Source: Oscillospiraceae bacterium
GTDB lineage: Bacteria; Bacillota; Clostridia; UMGS1840
Assembly: GCA_015068645.1 (NCBI GenBank)
Contig: SVKD01000005.1
Location: 1 to 64,000, forward strand
Length of the DNA: 64,000 nucleotides
Reading direction: 5' to 3'
Shown in pieces: positions 6,919 through 15,952 of the stretch. The notes below the pieces were generated by a model. The model had not been told where the DNA came from and did not search any database. It worked only from the letters and a program-made list of their open reading frames with translations. The position numbers and the translations under genes were made by a program. How positions within the stretch are numbered: position 1 is the stretch's first letter; each line of letters starts with the position of its first letter.

Positions 6919-9501
6919 TTAGATTCCTCGTTCTTTCGTTTCTTCTAAAATACCGCGAATAGCGTCCTCGGTCGTTTTTACCTCTTCTAAAAAAGCATCA
7001 GCAGAAATTCTTAATGCTCCGTGACCGATAATAATCAGTTGCTCTAAATTATCAGAAGTAGCTACACGAACTTTATGATGTTTTCCAAGCTGCTTGGTCG
7101 CTTTTTCAATATACATATCGGCAGTTTCTGCTTCTTTGGTATATACGACACTGATATTGTGAATTTTTTCCACTTCTCCGGGGTTGTTTTTTACCTTGTA
7201 AGCATCAAACACCACAATCAGTTCGCATTGGGTAAACCCCTGATAATTGCATAAACGGTCAATCAGGTGTTCTCTTGCCACTTCCAGACTTTCTGAGGCA
7301 ATTTTCTTTAAATCGTCCCAAGCAAAAATAATGTTGTAACCGTCCACCAATAGGTATTCAGGTCCCTTGGGTGCCTGTTTTACAGGTTTATATTTTGGGG
7401 TGGGATCCAAAGGGCGTTTTGCCGGATTTTTCGCTTCATATTCCCGACGGCGAATGGGTCCGTAAGTTTTTTCAAACACTGCTAAGAGTTCGTCATCGCC
7501 ATATACCCGTTCCAAATACCGTCTGGCGCGTTTTTCGGTAGGTATTTCTCCCCCATCATCTTCATCAGAAATTTTAGCACCATCCAAATGCATATAATCA
7601 CGAACCTGATTCCATTTAACATAAAATCCTGCTCCATGAGAACAAAACACAGAATCAGGCGTATTTTCGGTGTCATTTTCAGGATTATATCCTATTTCTT
7701 CGATAATAAATTCAGCATCTTTACATGGCTCGTACCCTTTCAGGTGACAAACCAACCGACCTGCGCCGTGGGTATAACGAATCACTTCGGTGTGATAATC
7801 TCGCATTTTAGAAACAGGTGCACTTCCCTTGAGAACTGCCTTTTCTTCCAAAAATCCTGTCTGCTGACAGTTACCGCCCATATAAGAAATATCGGTCATC
7901 GCTTTTCCGACTGAATCTGAGGGCAATTCCAGTTCAAATTCGTACCAAGGCTCTAACAAAATACTTTCCGCACACATGAGTCCCTGACGAACCGCCCGAT
8001 ATGTTGCCTGACGGAAATCGCCGCCCTCAGTATGCTTCTTGTGAGCACGTCCTGTAATCAAGGATATTTTCATATCGGTAATGGGTGAACCCGTGAGAAC
8101 ACCCAAGTGTGTTTTTTCATATAAATGCGTTAAAATCAACCGTTGCCAGTTTTTATCCAATTCATCTTCACTGCAGGAGGTGACAAACTGTAAACCGCTT
8201 CCACGGGGCAACGGTTCCAACAAAAGATGCACTTCCGCATAGTGACGAAGAGGTTCGTAATGCCCAACTCCCTCCACAGCGGATGCAATCGTTTCTTTAT
8301 AGGTAATACTGCCTTGTCCAAAAGTTACATGCAATCCGAAACGTTCTGCAATGACACCTTTTAAAACCTCTAACTGCACTTCACCCATCAGCTGAATTTG
8401 AATTTCACGAAGACGCTGATTCCAAAAAATGTGAAGTTGGGGATCTTCCTGCTCTAATACCCGTAATTTTGCCAATGCGGATGCCACATCTGTTCCGTCC
8501 GGCAACTCTATACGGTAGCTTAATACCGGTTCCGTCCACATAGGAATACTGTTTCTCTCAAAACCAATACCATCCCCCACACGAAAGTTATCCAATCCTG
8601 TTACTGCACAGATTGTACCCGGAAAAACTTCGTCAACAGTCTGGAATTTCTGCCCTGAATAAATACGTATCTGATTGATTTTTTCATCAATTTTTTCGTG
8701 ATTGGCATCTGTTGTTTGTAAAATGGATTTTACTTTCAAACTTCCGCCGGTGATTTTCATATGAGTTAAGCGGTTTCCCTGCTCGTCCTCAGATATTTTA
8801 TACACTTTTGCCCCGAATTTTTTAGAAAAGACAGATTCCTCTGTTAAGGTAAGAACACCTTTGATAAATTCATCAATGCCTTCCATTTTTAAGGCAGACC
8901 CGTAAAACACAGGAAACCATTTTCGGTTTTTGATTGCTCGTTTTAAGCTTTCTTCCGATATAGTATCAGTTTCTAAATATTCTTCCAGCAAGGATTCGTC
9001 CGAACAGGAAATACTTTCTAAGTCTAAATCCTTACTATAATCAATCAAAGACGGATGGAGCCGTTCTTTTAAATTTTGAGACAATTTATCTCGGTCGGCA
9101 CCGTCTAAATCCATTTTATTGACAAACACAAAAGTGGGAATATGATAACGTTCCAACAGTTTCCACAAGGTTTCGGTATGGCTTTGTACTCCATCGGTTC
9201 CACTGACTACTAAAATGGCATAGTCCAGCACACTCATTGTACGTTCGGTTTCGGTAGAAAAATCAATGTGACCGGGTGTATCCAAAAGAGTGATAATGGT
9301 ATCTGAAAATTCCAAAATAGCTTGTTTGGAGAAAATCGTAATGCCTCGATCACGTTCCATAGAATGAGTGTCCAAAAATGTATCTTTATGATCAACACGT
9401 CCTAATTTTCGGATGGCACCGGAACAATACAAAAGGCTCTCGGAAAGTGTTGTTTTCCCAGAGTCAACATGTGCCAATATTCCAAAAACCAAACGTCTCA
9501 T
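6919..9501 (-). CDS. TetM-like ribosomal-protection GTPase fused to YacP/Rae1-type NYN nuclease domain
   Basis: About 860 residues. The N-terminal ~640 form an EF-G-like translational GTPase of the TetM/TetO type: G1 AHVDSGKTT, G2 within RGITI, G3 DTPGH, G4 NKMD, then the GQGSITYKET and LTDMKISL-type domain IV/V features. After a Pro/Lys-rich linker (NPAKRPLDPTPKYKPVKQAP) come about 145 residues matching the YacP-like NYN ribonuclease domain: LLVDGYNIIFAW, LIDRLCNYQG, VVFDAYKV, KEAETADMYIE and RVATSDNLEQ, so its acidic catalytic residues are all present. Rae1 (YacP) of B. subtilis cleaves mRNA in the ribosomal A site, where TetM-type factors also act. Chosen start aligns with the TetM N-terminus; the Shine-Dalgarno (AAAGGA) is slightly distant. 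Resistance to tetracycline should not be assumed. Confidence 0.9.
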   Translation of the reverse strand: MRRLVFGILAHVDSGKTTLSESLLYCSGAIRKLGRVDHKDTFLDTHSMERDRGITIFSKQAILEFSDTIITLLDTPGHIDFSTETERTMSVLDYAILVVSGTDGVQSHTETLWKLLERYHIPTFVFVNKMDLDGADRDKLSQNLKERLHPSLIDYSKDLDLESISCSDESLLEEYLETDTISEESLKRAIKNRKWFPVFYGSALKMEGIDEFIKGVLTLTEESVFSKKFGAKVYKISEDEQGNRLTHMKITGGSLKVKSILQTTDANHEKIDEKINQIRIYSGQKFQTVDEVFPGTICAVTGLDNFRVGDGIGFERNSIPMWTEPVLSYRIELPDGTDVASALAKLRVLEQEDPQLHIFWNQRLREIQIQLMGEVQLEVLKGVIAERFGLHVTFGQGSITYKETIASAVEGVGHYEPLRHYAEVHLLLEPLPRGSGLQFVTSCSEDELDKNWQRLILTHLYEKTHLGVLTGSPITDMKISLITGRAHKKHTEGGDFRQATYRAVRQGLMCAESILLEPWYEFELELPSDSVGKAMTDISYMGGNCQQTGFLEEKAVLKGSAPVSKMRDYHTEVIRYTHGAGRLVCHLKGYEPCKDAEFIIEEIGYNPENDTENTPDSVFCSHGAGFYVKWNQVRDYMHLDGAKISDEDDGGEIPTEKRARRYLERVYGDDELLAVFEKTYGPIRRREYEAKNPAKRPLDPTPKYKPVKQAPKGPEYLLVDGYNIIFAWDDLKKIASESLEVAREHLIDRLCNYQGFTQCELIVVFDAYKVKNNPGEVEKIHNISVVYTKEAETADMYIEKATKQLGKHHKVRVATSDNLEQLIIIGHGALRISADAFLEEVKTTEDAIRGILEETKERGI

Positions 9502-9570
9502 TGGATTTTTTAATCCTTTCATTATAATATTTTATATTATAATAAAAAAATTTCGTTCTGTCAATAAAAA

Positions 9571-9602
9571 AGGAGATGTAAAAATCAGGTTTTACATCTC
9601 CT
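9571..9602 (-). terminator. Intrinsic terminator after glnA
   Basis: Long stem AGGAGATGTAAAA paired with a near-perfect complement, followed by a T-run on the minus strand, 11 bases past the glnA stop. Confidence 0.85.
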
Positions 9603-9612
9603 AAAAACAGTT

Positions 9613-11034
9613 TTATAAATTATAATATTTTTCAAATTCTGCAGGATGCGGAATTTTGGATAATTCACTTACCTCTGCACGTTTTGCTTTGATGAAGTTT
9701 TTGATGAGTTCTTCGGGGAATACACCGCCTGCAGTCAGGTAGTCGTGATCTTGTTCCAAAGCACCCAACGCTTCATCCAAAGAGGTAGGCAGATGTTTTA
9801 ATTTTGCTTTTTCTTCTTCGGGCAAGTGGAATAAGTTCATATCGTAGGGTCCCCAACCGTTGGCATGAGGATCAATCTGATTTTTGATACCGTCAATCCC
9901 TGCCATTAAAATTGCTGCATAGCAGAAATAGGGATTACAGGTTGCATCGGGGTTACGGAGTTCAAAACGGCGGAGAGTGGGTTCTTTCGCATAGGCAGGA
10001 ATACGGATTACTGCGCTACGATTAGAGGTTGCATAGCCAACAGTTACCGGTGCTTCAAAGCCGGGTACCAAACGTTTGAATGAATTGGTGCTGGGATTAG
10101 TGATCGCACATAAGGATGCAATATGTTTTAACAAACCGCCCATAAACCAATGTGCTTCCTGGCTTAAATTGGAATAACCGTTATCATCGGAAAATACCGG
10201 CTGACCGTCTTTTAATAACAACATATGAACGTGCATACCGTTGCCTGCTTCTCCCATAATGGGCTTTGGCATAAATGTTGCAGACAACCCATATTTTCTT
10301 GCAACATTATGAATGATATATTTAATCATCATAGTGGCATCTGCCATTTTGGACATCTGGCCTAATTCGGGTTCAATTTCAAACTGTCCCCCCGCCCCAA
10401 CTTCGGGATGGTGATAGTTTAATTTGATACCTGCTTCTTCCATTAAAAGACACATTTCACTACGTGCTTCGTAGGTGGTATCAAAAGGTTTTGCAATATG
10501 ATAGTTTTTCTGTTTTGCCACCACATTTCCCAAACCTTCCTGATAACTGTTCCAATGTGCCTGCTGGGCATCCACGGAAAATCCCACGGAATTAGCAGAA
10601 ACTTCCCAACCTGCCTGATTGAACAGATAAAATTCAAATTCGGGTAAAATGAGCATGGTATCTGCAATCCCGCTGTCTTTTAAATACTGCTCAGCAGCTG
10701 CCACAATATTTCTGGGATATTGGGAAAGCGGTCTGTTTGCGGGATTGTCAATAATCATCGCATTGCCTGTCATAGACAATGTGGGAATATCGCAAAACGG
10801 ATCTACCTGAGCGGTATCGGGATCGGGAATAAATACCATATCACTTTTTTCCACCACGGCATAGCCATAGTTGGAAGCATCAAATCCAATACCATTTTTC
10901 ATGGTTTTTTCAGAAAAATTCTTGGCAGGAATGGTTACATGGCGGAACTGACCGTTAATGTCCACCATTTTAAAATCCACCATCTTGATGCCATAATCAT
11001 CAATCATTTTTAAGATATCGCTTACTGTTCTCAT
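9613..11034 (-). CDS. glnA: Type I glutamine synthetase
   Basis: ATP-dependent ligation of ammonia to glutamate, a cytoplasmic dodecameric enzyme of 473 residues. The N-terminal beta-grasp runs through about residue 105. Catalytic motifs include MCLLMEEAGIK, VGAGGQFEIE, GNGMHVHMLL, NPSTNSFKRLVPGFEAPV and NRSAVIRIP. Length and C-terminal spacing resemble the GSI-beta class, but the adenylylation site reads NLFHLP: the tyrosine modified in enteric enzymes is phenylalanine here. Adenylylation control is therefore unlikely. The start has AGGAGGAA nine bases upstream and a consensus promoter lies just upstream. Confidence 0.95.
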   Translation of the reverse strand: MRTVSDILKMIDDYGIKMVDFKMVDINGQFRHVTIPAKNFSEKTMKNGIGFDASNYGYAVVEKSDMVFIPDPDTAQVDPFCDIPTLSMTGNAMIIDNPANRPLSQYPRNIVAAAEQYLKDSGIADTMLILPEFEFYLFNQAGWEVSANSVGFSVDAQQAHWNSYQEGLGNVVAKQKNYHIAKPFDTTYEARSEMCLLMEEAGIKLNYHHPEVGAGGQFEIEPELGQMSKMADATMMIKYIIHNVARKYGLSATFMPKPIMGEAGNGMHVHMLLLKDGQPVFSDDNGYSNLSQEAHWFMGGLLKHIASLCAITNPSTNSFKRLVPGFEAPVTVGYATSNRSAVIRIPAYAKEPTLRRFELRNPDATCNPYFCYAAILMAGIDGIKNQIDPHANGWGPYDMNLFHLPEEEKAKLKHLPTSLDEALGALEQDHDYLTAGGVFPEELIKNFIKAKRAEVSELSKIPHPAEFEKYYNL

Positions 11035-11082
11035 CGGGAATTCCTCCTATATGATATTTTTCAATCGCTTGGAATTTCTTTT

Positions 11083-11111
11083 ATTATAGCATATTACTGC
11101 AAAATTAGCAA
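11083..11111 (-). promoter_or_regulatory. Sigma-A-type promoter for glnA
   Basis: TTGCTA, 17 bases, TATAAT on the minus strand, about 50 bases upstream of the glnA ATG. The -35 box overlaps the end of the neighbouring transporter gene. Confidence 0.7.
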
Positions 11112-12328
11112 GATATATCAGGAATATTCTTTTGAAATTTTGGGCAAGAAATCAAAACACCCAACACCATTAGGCAAATCCAGATTAAAATGAGATTCCC
11201 CCAGCCAATGGACGATACTGCGGAAGAAAACACCACAGTGGAAACTGCTGCCGCAATATAACTGACAAAATCAAGAAATCCCGTTACGGTGGACACACGT
11301 CCCGTATCTCTAAGACTGGGGCAATAACGACTCCAGAGCATAGATGCTGCGCCGTTGGATGACATAATGGCAAGCATAAAGCAGATGATGTTTAAGACTG
11401 GATTTTTTACGAAATACAGCAACGTAAAGAAAATGGTTGCCGAAATAAACATATAAAACATAGTTTTATCCAGATCTCTTTTTAAAAGTTCATAAATACC
11501 AACCGAAATAAATGCCATCAGAGAAATAATAAAGGTGGAAACGGTAAAAATCATTGCCGCCTGATTTGGCGCAAAGCCAAGATGTTCGGAAATATAGGTA
11601 GGCATCCAAAATACCACAGTTGTACGGACGACCCCTGTAATTACAGAAATCAGTGTAAAACGAATAATTCGCCGGCGTACAAGCTCACGGATATTCAATT
11701 TTTCTTTTTCTTTGGTCTGATATTGACCGTATGTTACAATCCCCTGCTTTTCAAACAACAGAAAAAACAAAAAGACCAAAACCGCCATCACACCCAAAGC
11801 AATACTGCTGATTCCAAACACGCTTTGCCACACAAAGACGGAAGCAATCACCCCTGCTAAAGGAGAACCGAAGAAAGAGGCAAAGGTAAATCCCAAGCTG
11901 CAACGGGTAGCATATACTGGTTCTGTATTCTCCGCCACCACTTTCATCATAGGTGCATAAATCATTGCCAGAAAAAAGCCGGTCATTCCGTAAATATACT
12001 GAGCAATTTCAGGAGTTATTCCTGCCATTTTTGAAAAAATAAAATTGCTGATTCCAGCCATCAGAAGTCCGATACTAATCATATATCTTGCCTTTACACG
12101 ATCTCCGATAGCTCCGTTAATCAGCTGACCGAAAGCGTAAAAAATAAAATATACGGAAGACACTTTTCCGATATATGCTTCCGAATAACCGCCTGCAATC
12201 ATCTGAGGTGATACGGTACTTAAAATATTTCTTGCAAAATAGACCGCTAGATAGGACATAGAGCACAAGAAACCGATATAAACTGCATGCAGTGCTTTTT
12301 TATTTTGAAAAAGATTTTGTTTTTTCAT
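11105..12328 (-). CDS. Major facilitator transporter, OPA (GlpT/UhpT)-like
   Basis: Twelve-helix MFS permease of 407 residues. The first helix pattern (YIGFLCSMSYLAVYFARNILSTVSP) with the Arg-Asn just after helix 1, and NGAIGDRVKAR in the loop 2-3, match the organophosphate:phosphate antiporter group that includes GlpT and UhpT. A sugar phosphate or glycerol phosphate is thus the likely type of substrate, but the sequence alone does not prove it. The start is preceded by AAAGGAAA. It lies 11 bases downstream of the VanW-family gene, on the same strand. Confidence 0.85.
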   Translation of the reverse strand: MKKQNLFQNKKALHAVYIGFLCSMSYLAVYFARNILSTVSPQMIAGGYSEAYIGKVSSVYFIFYAFGQLINGAIGDRVKARYMISIGLLMAGISNFIFSKMAGITPEIAQYIYGMTGFFLAMIYAPMMKVVAENTEPVYATRCSLGFTFASFFGSPLAGVIASVFVWQSVFGISSIALGVMAVLVFLFFLLFEKQGIVTYGQYQTKEKEKLNIRELVRRRIIRFTLISVITGVVRTTVVFWMPTYISEHLGFAPNQAAMIFTVSTFIISLMAFISVGIYELLKRDLDKTMFYMFISATIFFTLLYFVKNPVLNIICFMLAIMSSNGAASMLWSRYCPSLRDTGRVSTVTGFLDFVSYIAAAVSTVVFSSAVSSIGWGNLILIWICLMVLGVLISCPKFQKNIPDISC

Positions 12329-12339
12329 AAAAATTTCCT

Positions 12340-13161
12340 TTAATATTCCTGAACATTCAAATGCTTGGTATCATATAACACTTTAGCGTGATTTTTTCGG
12401 ATACATTCATCCCAAAGTGTGTCACCGGTTTTTCTGTCGACACACTTACGGTAAACATTCCCGATTCGGTAAACATCATCTGCTTCCTTAATAAAACATT
12501 CATCTTCCACACGAATTTCATATTGACAGCAAGGTAATTTTTCTGATCGCAATTCACCACAAAGTCGGATATCATTTGTCCACACACAAAGCTGAAAAGT
12601 GTCATCTGTTGGATTTTTAAAACGGTAATCCAAATAATTATATGCAATGGAAGTCCCCGTTCCGAAAGGAACTCTTCGGTCGCAATCCGGAAACAAATCA
12701 AATCCATCGTGATGATGATGCTCTACAATTTCTAGCGGAGAATGCAAAATCATCCAATGAATTAAATTACTCAGCTGACACATTCCTCCACCGACTCCGG
12801 AAGAAACATTGGAATTTGAAATGGTAACGCCGGGTAAATATCCTTGAGATTTCTTACATTTTCCCAAAAGTTTCCACAAAGAAAACACTTCCCCGGGACG
12901 AATTAAAATTCCGTTCACGTTGGGCGCAGCAAGCGACAGATTTTTTGCCTTGTTTTCCTGCAGCTTCATATCAACATTTCCCAATGTACGTCTGATAACT
13001 GACTGATGCTCTGCCACTAAAACAGGTAATTTATCTGCTGATTTTTTCTTGGCAAACTTCTGTTTGGAAACCAAATCTTTCAAATGTCTGGTTAGTATAT
13101 TTTTCTGCACAGATAAGCAATAGGTTACAGGCGACAGTTCACAAAACAATTTTCTTTCCAT
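12340..13161 (-). CDS. VanW family protein
   Basis: A 273-residue VanW-domain protein. The signature runs from GILIRPGEVFSLWK through GYLPGVTISN, GVGGGMCQLSN and HHHHDGFDLFPDCDRRVPFGTGTSIAYNYLDYRF. There is no signal peptide or membrane segment, unlike the large secreted VanW/YoaR proteins, so this is the short cytoplasmic form. VanW was first seen in a vancomycin-resistance cluster, but its function is not established and no vanA/B-type partner genes are here. AAAAAGGAAA precedes the ATG. Confidence 0.88.
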   Translation of the reverse strand: MERKLFCELSPVTYCLSVQKNILTRHLKDLVSKQKFAKKKSADKLPVLVAEHQSVIRRTLGNVDMKLQENKAKNLSLAAPNVNGILIRPGEVFSLWKLLGKCKKSQGYLPGVTISNSNVSSGVGGGMCQLSNLIHWMILHSPLEIVEHHHHDGFDLFPDCDRRVPFGTGTSIAYNYLDYRFKNPTDDTFQLCVWTNDIRLCGELRSEKLPCCQYEIRVEDECFIKEADDVYRIGNVYRKCVDRKTGDTLWDECIRKNHAKVLYDTKHLNVQEY

Positions 13162-13302
13162 ATTAATTTCCTTTTTATTATTTAGGTATATAATATCATA
13201 TTTTCATAGATATTCTTCTGTTTTCTTGGTATCTCGTCTAAAATATTTTTGTTGCATCCGTTCGGAAACAAAGTCTTCAATATCAAAAAACAAGTCCTCA
13301 TT

Positions 13303-13815
13303 TTAAATCCCCGGTGCAATAAATCCTTTTTCCCGCAGAGCAATTTCTATTCTGTCCAACACTTCTTTAGAATCTGCTTTAACGGTATGGTAATGATATC
13401 CACCGGTGACCGCCATAAGCTCTGTTGATTTTCCGGTTCTTACCCCTTCTATAAATTGCGCTATGTGATGTCTTGAAGAAATATTAAGAGGTGCAGTCAT
13501 TTTTCCATATACTTTATGCCATACAAAAACATTTGTAACAATACCGCCGAAATCAATGATGGTATTCAGTTCTTCTTCTGTCTGCTCGCTGGTGTGATAC
13601 ATCTTAAAAGATCTTTCACAATGCGGCGTAGTCTGCATAATGTATCCGCTATGTGTTGAAAGAATTGTATACCCAGCTGCTTTCAGCGCAGCAATATCTT
13701 GAACAATAATTTGCCTGGACACACCGAACTGTTCGGATAATTTGCTGCCGGATATTGCCTTTTGTTGCGACATCATATAGGTTGCGATTTCTCTTCTTCT
13801 TTGGTCAGCTTTCAT
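13303..13815 (-). CDS. niaR: NAD biosynthesis transcriptional repressor, NiaR/3H family
   Basis: A 170-residue regulator. Residues 1-60 form an HTH_11-type winged helix (GSKLSEQFGVSRQIIVQDIAALKAAGY). Residues ~70-168 form the 3H domain, named for conserved histidines, seen here in VWHKVYGKM, SRHHIAQFIEG and GGYHYHTV. NiaR represses NAD synthesis and niacin uptake genes when nicotinic acid is available. Position as the last gene of the nadA-nadB-nadC unit, 18 bases after nadC, fits autoregulation of the operon. Confidence 0.92.
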   Translation of the reverse strand: MKADQRRREIATYMMSQQKAISGSKLSEQFGVSRQIIVQDIAALKAAGYTILSTHSGYIMQTTPHCERSFKMYHTSEQTEEELNTIIDFGGIVTNVFVWHKVYGKMTAPLNISSRHHIAQFIEGVRTGKSTELMAVTGGYHYHTVKADSKEVLDRIEIALREKGFIAPGI

Positions 13816-13833
13816 AAAATTACCGCCCTTCTA

Positions 13834-14685
13834 TCAGATTGCATGAAGATTTTTCAGTGAAAGGTCAAGAATTTTAGCTGAATGAGTTAATGCTCCGCTC
13901 GAAATATAATCCACACCAATATCCGCAAGTCTTGCAATATTTTCTTGTGTTACATTACCGCTGCACTCAGTGATAGCTTTCCCTGCGGTAAGTTTTACTG
14001 CTTCCTTCATATCCTCAATGCTCATATTGTCGAGCATAATAATATCCGCTCCCGCTTCTAACGCTTCTTTGAGCATATCCAGGTTTTCAACCTCAACCTC
14101 AACTTTGCATACAAATGACGCATATTTCTTGGCCATCCAAACGGCTTCTTTCACGCCGCCGGCAGCGCCAATGTGATTATCTTTGAGCAAAATGGCATCA
14201 CTTAAATTATATCTGTGATTATGTCCTCCCCCCACCTTTACGGCATGCTTTTCAAATATTCTCATATTCGGTGTTGTTTTTCTTGTGTCAAGAAGCTTTG
14301 TATTTGAACCTTCCAAAAGGTCTGCAATCTTTCTGGTATAGGTTGCAATGCCACTCATTCTCTGCAAATAGTTCAGTGCTGTACGTTCCCCTGAAAGAAG
14401 AACACGGATATCGCCTCTTACAATACCGAGCTTTTGCCCTTTGGTAACCCTATCTCCATCCTTACAATTAAATGTTACTTCTGTGTTTTCATCAAGGAGT
14501 GTAAAAACCCGTTTAAACACATCAAGCCCTGCGATTACACCGTCTTCTTTACAAATTAAATCCACCTCACCTGCTTTGTATTCAGGCATAACGGAATTTG
14601 TTGTGATATCTTCACTTGTAACATCTTCTTGCAATGCTGATAAAATCAAATCATCTGCGTTTAATTTCATTGTAATATTATTCAT
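13834..14685 (-). CDS. nadC: Nicotinate-nucleotide pyrophosphorylase (carboxylating)
   Basis: Quinolinate phosphoribosyltransferase, about 283 residues: converts quinolinate and PRPP into nicotinate mononucleotide, CO2 and PPi. Motifs: ALQEDVTSEDITT at the N-terminus, ERTALNYLQRMSGIAT, LLDTRKTTPNMR, KVGGGHNHRYNLSDAILLKDNH, EVEVENLDML and IMLDNMSIEDM. The chosen ATG follows AGAAGGAG and overlaps the nadB stop by 8 bases, implying translational coupling; the longest frame adds seven unlikely codons. Confidence 0.95.
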   Translation of the reverse strand: MNNITMKLNADDLILSALQEDVTSEDITTNSVMPEYKAGEVDLICKEDGVIAGLDVFKRVFTLLDENTEVTFNCKDGDRVTKGQKLGIVRGDIRVLLSGERTALNYLQRMSGIATYTRKIADLLEGSNTKLLDTRKTTPNMRIFEKHAVKVGGGHNHRYNLSDAILLKDNHIGAAGGVKEAVWMAKKYASFVCKVEVEVENLDMLKEALEAGADIIMLDNMSIEDMKEAVKLTAGKAITECSGNVTQENIARLADIGVDYISSGALTHSAKILDLSLKNLHAI

Positions 14686-15952
14686 GGCTGTTTTTCTCCT
14701 TCTCAATTGAGTTTAAAATTAACTCTTTGTATTCTTCACGATAGTTTTCATAATTCTCCGGGTTTATTTCCGGTAATAAATCATCTTTTAATGAATTGTG
14801 ATTAAGGTTTATATCTGACGCTGCTCTCTTGGCAAAAACAAGACTTTCCAAAAGCGAATTACTGGCCAGCCTGTTTCGTCCGTGAACACCGTTACACGCA
14901 GTTTCTCCAACTGCATAGAGTCTGCCCATGCTTGTTTTACCAAACCCATCTACATCAATACCACCCATAAAATAATGTTGTGACGGAACTACAGGAATCG
15001 GCTCTTTGGTTACATCATATCCTTCGCTGCGGCAGTGCTGATAGATATTTGGAAAATGCATCTTGATTTTTTCTTCCGAAATAGGTGCAAATGAGAGCCA
15101 CACATGCTCTGTTCCTTCTCGCTGCATTTCTGCAAATATTGCCTTTGTCACCACATCACGAGGCTGCAATTCATCAGTAAATCTTTTTCCTTCAGAATTA
15201 AGAAGCACAGCTCCCTCACCTCTTACCGATTCCGAAATCAGAAACTCTCTTCCATCTTTTTTGGTAAACAAGGTGGTAGGATGTATTTGTATGTAATCCA
15301 TATGCTGCAACTGAATATGATACTTAATAGCAAGTGCCAGTGCATCGCCGGTTAAATGACGGTAGTTTGTGGAATGCTCGAAAAGTCCTCCTATACCACC
15401 GGTTGCAAGAACAGTATAATTTGCAGTGATTGCCTTGTAATTACCTTCTTCATCGTGACCGATAATTCCTCTGCACTCGTTATCAGCACAAATAAGATCA
15501 ACCATTGTAAAATTCTCAATGAGTGTTATATTCTTACGGCTTCTTGCAGTTTCCAACAGATGCGAGGTGATTTCCTTCCCTGTTTCATCCTCATGAAAGA
15601 GAATTCTCGGTGCAGAATGCGCCCCCTCTTTGGTATAATTAAAAGTTTCTCCATTCTTTTCAAAACGAACTCCGAAGGATACCAAATCTTCAATTACGCT
15701 CTGCGATGAACGAATCATAATATCCACTGATTCAGGATTATTTTCATAATGACCGGCTTTCATGGTATCTTCAAAAAAAGCTTTGTAGTCCTCTTCATCT
15801 CTCAGAACACAAATACCGCCCTGCGCAAGATATGAATCGCTTTTTCTTGCTATATTTTTTGTTACGATTAAAATGTTTCTGTTTTCTGGAAAATTCAGTG
15901 CACAGTATAGTCCTGCAACACCGCATCCAACAATCAAAATATCTGTACTCAT
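14678..15952 (-). CDS. nadB: L-aspartate oxidase, C-terminally short form
   Basis: FAD enzyme that oxidises L-aspartate to iminoaspartate, the substrate of NadA. It has the Rossmann motif IVGCGVAGLYCAL, the covering motif SYLAQGGI, HRHLTGDA-type NYRHLTGDALALA, HPTTL, SVRGEGAVLLN, and MGGIDVD with GRNRLASNSLLESLVF at the FAD site. The protein is about 424 residues, whereas B. subtilis NadB is over 500: most of the C-terminal helical domain is absent and the protein ends shortly after ASDINLN. No frameshift is visible, and short forms occur in other clostridia. The ATG overlaps the nadA stop (TAATG). Confidence 0.93.
   Translation of the reverse strand: MSTDILIVGCGVAGLYCALNFPENRNILIVTKNIARKSDSYLAQGGICVLRDEEDYKAFFEDTMKAGHYENNPESVDIMIRSSQSVIEDLVSFGVRFEKNGETFNYTKEGAHSAPRILFHEDETGKEITSHLLETARSRKNITLIENFTMVDLICADNECRGIIGHDEEGNYKAITANYTVLATGGIGGLFEHSTNYRHLTGDALALAIKYHIQLQHMDYIQIHPTTLFTKKDGREFLISESVRGEGAVLLNSEGKRFTDELQPRDVVTKAIFAEMQREGTEHVWLSFAPISEEKIKMHFPNIYQHCRSEGYDVTKEPIPVVPSQHYFMGGIDVDGFGKTSMGRLYAVGETACNGVHGRNRLASNSLLESLVFAKRAASDINLNHNSLKDDLLPEINPENYENYREEYKELILNSIEKEKNSHE

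Noticed and set aside
6919-9501. Tetracycline-resistance gene
   Set aside because: TetM-like family membership is clear, but the NYN fusion and the chromosomal, non-mobile context do not support calling acquired resistance.
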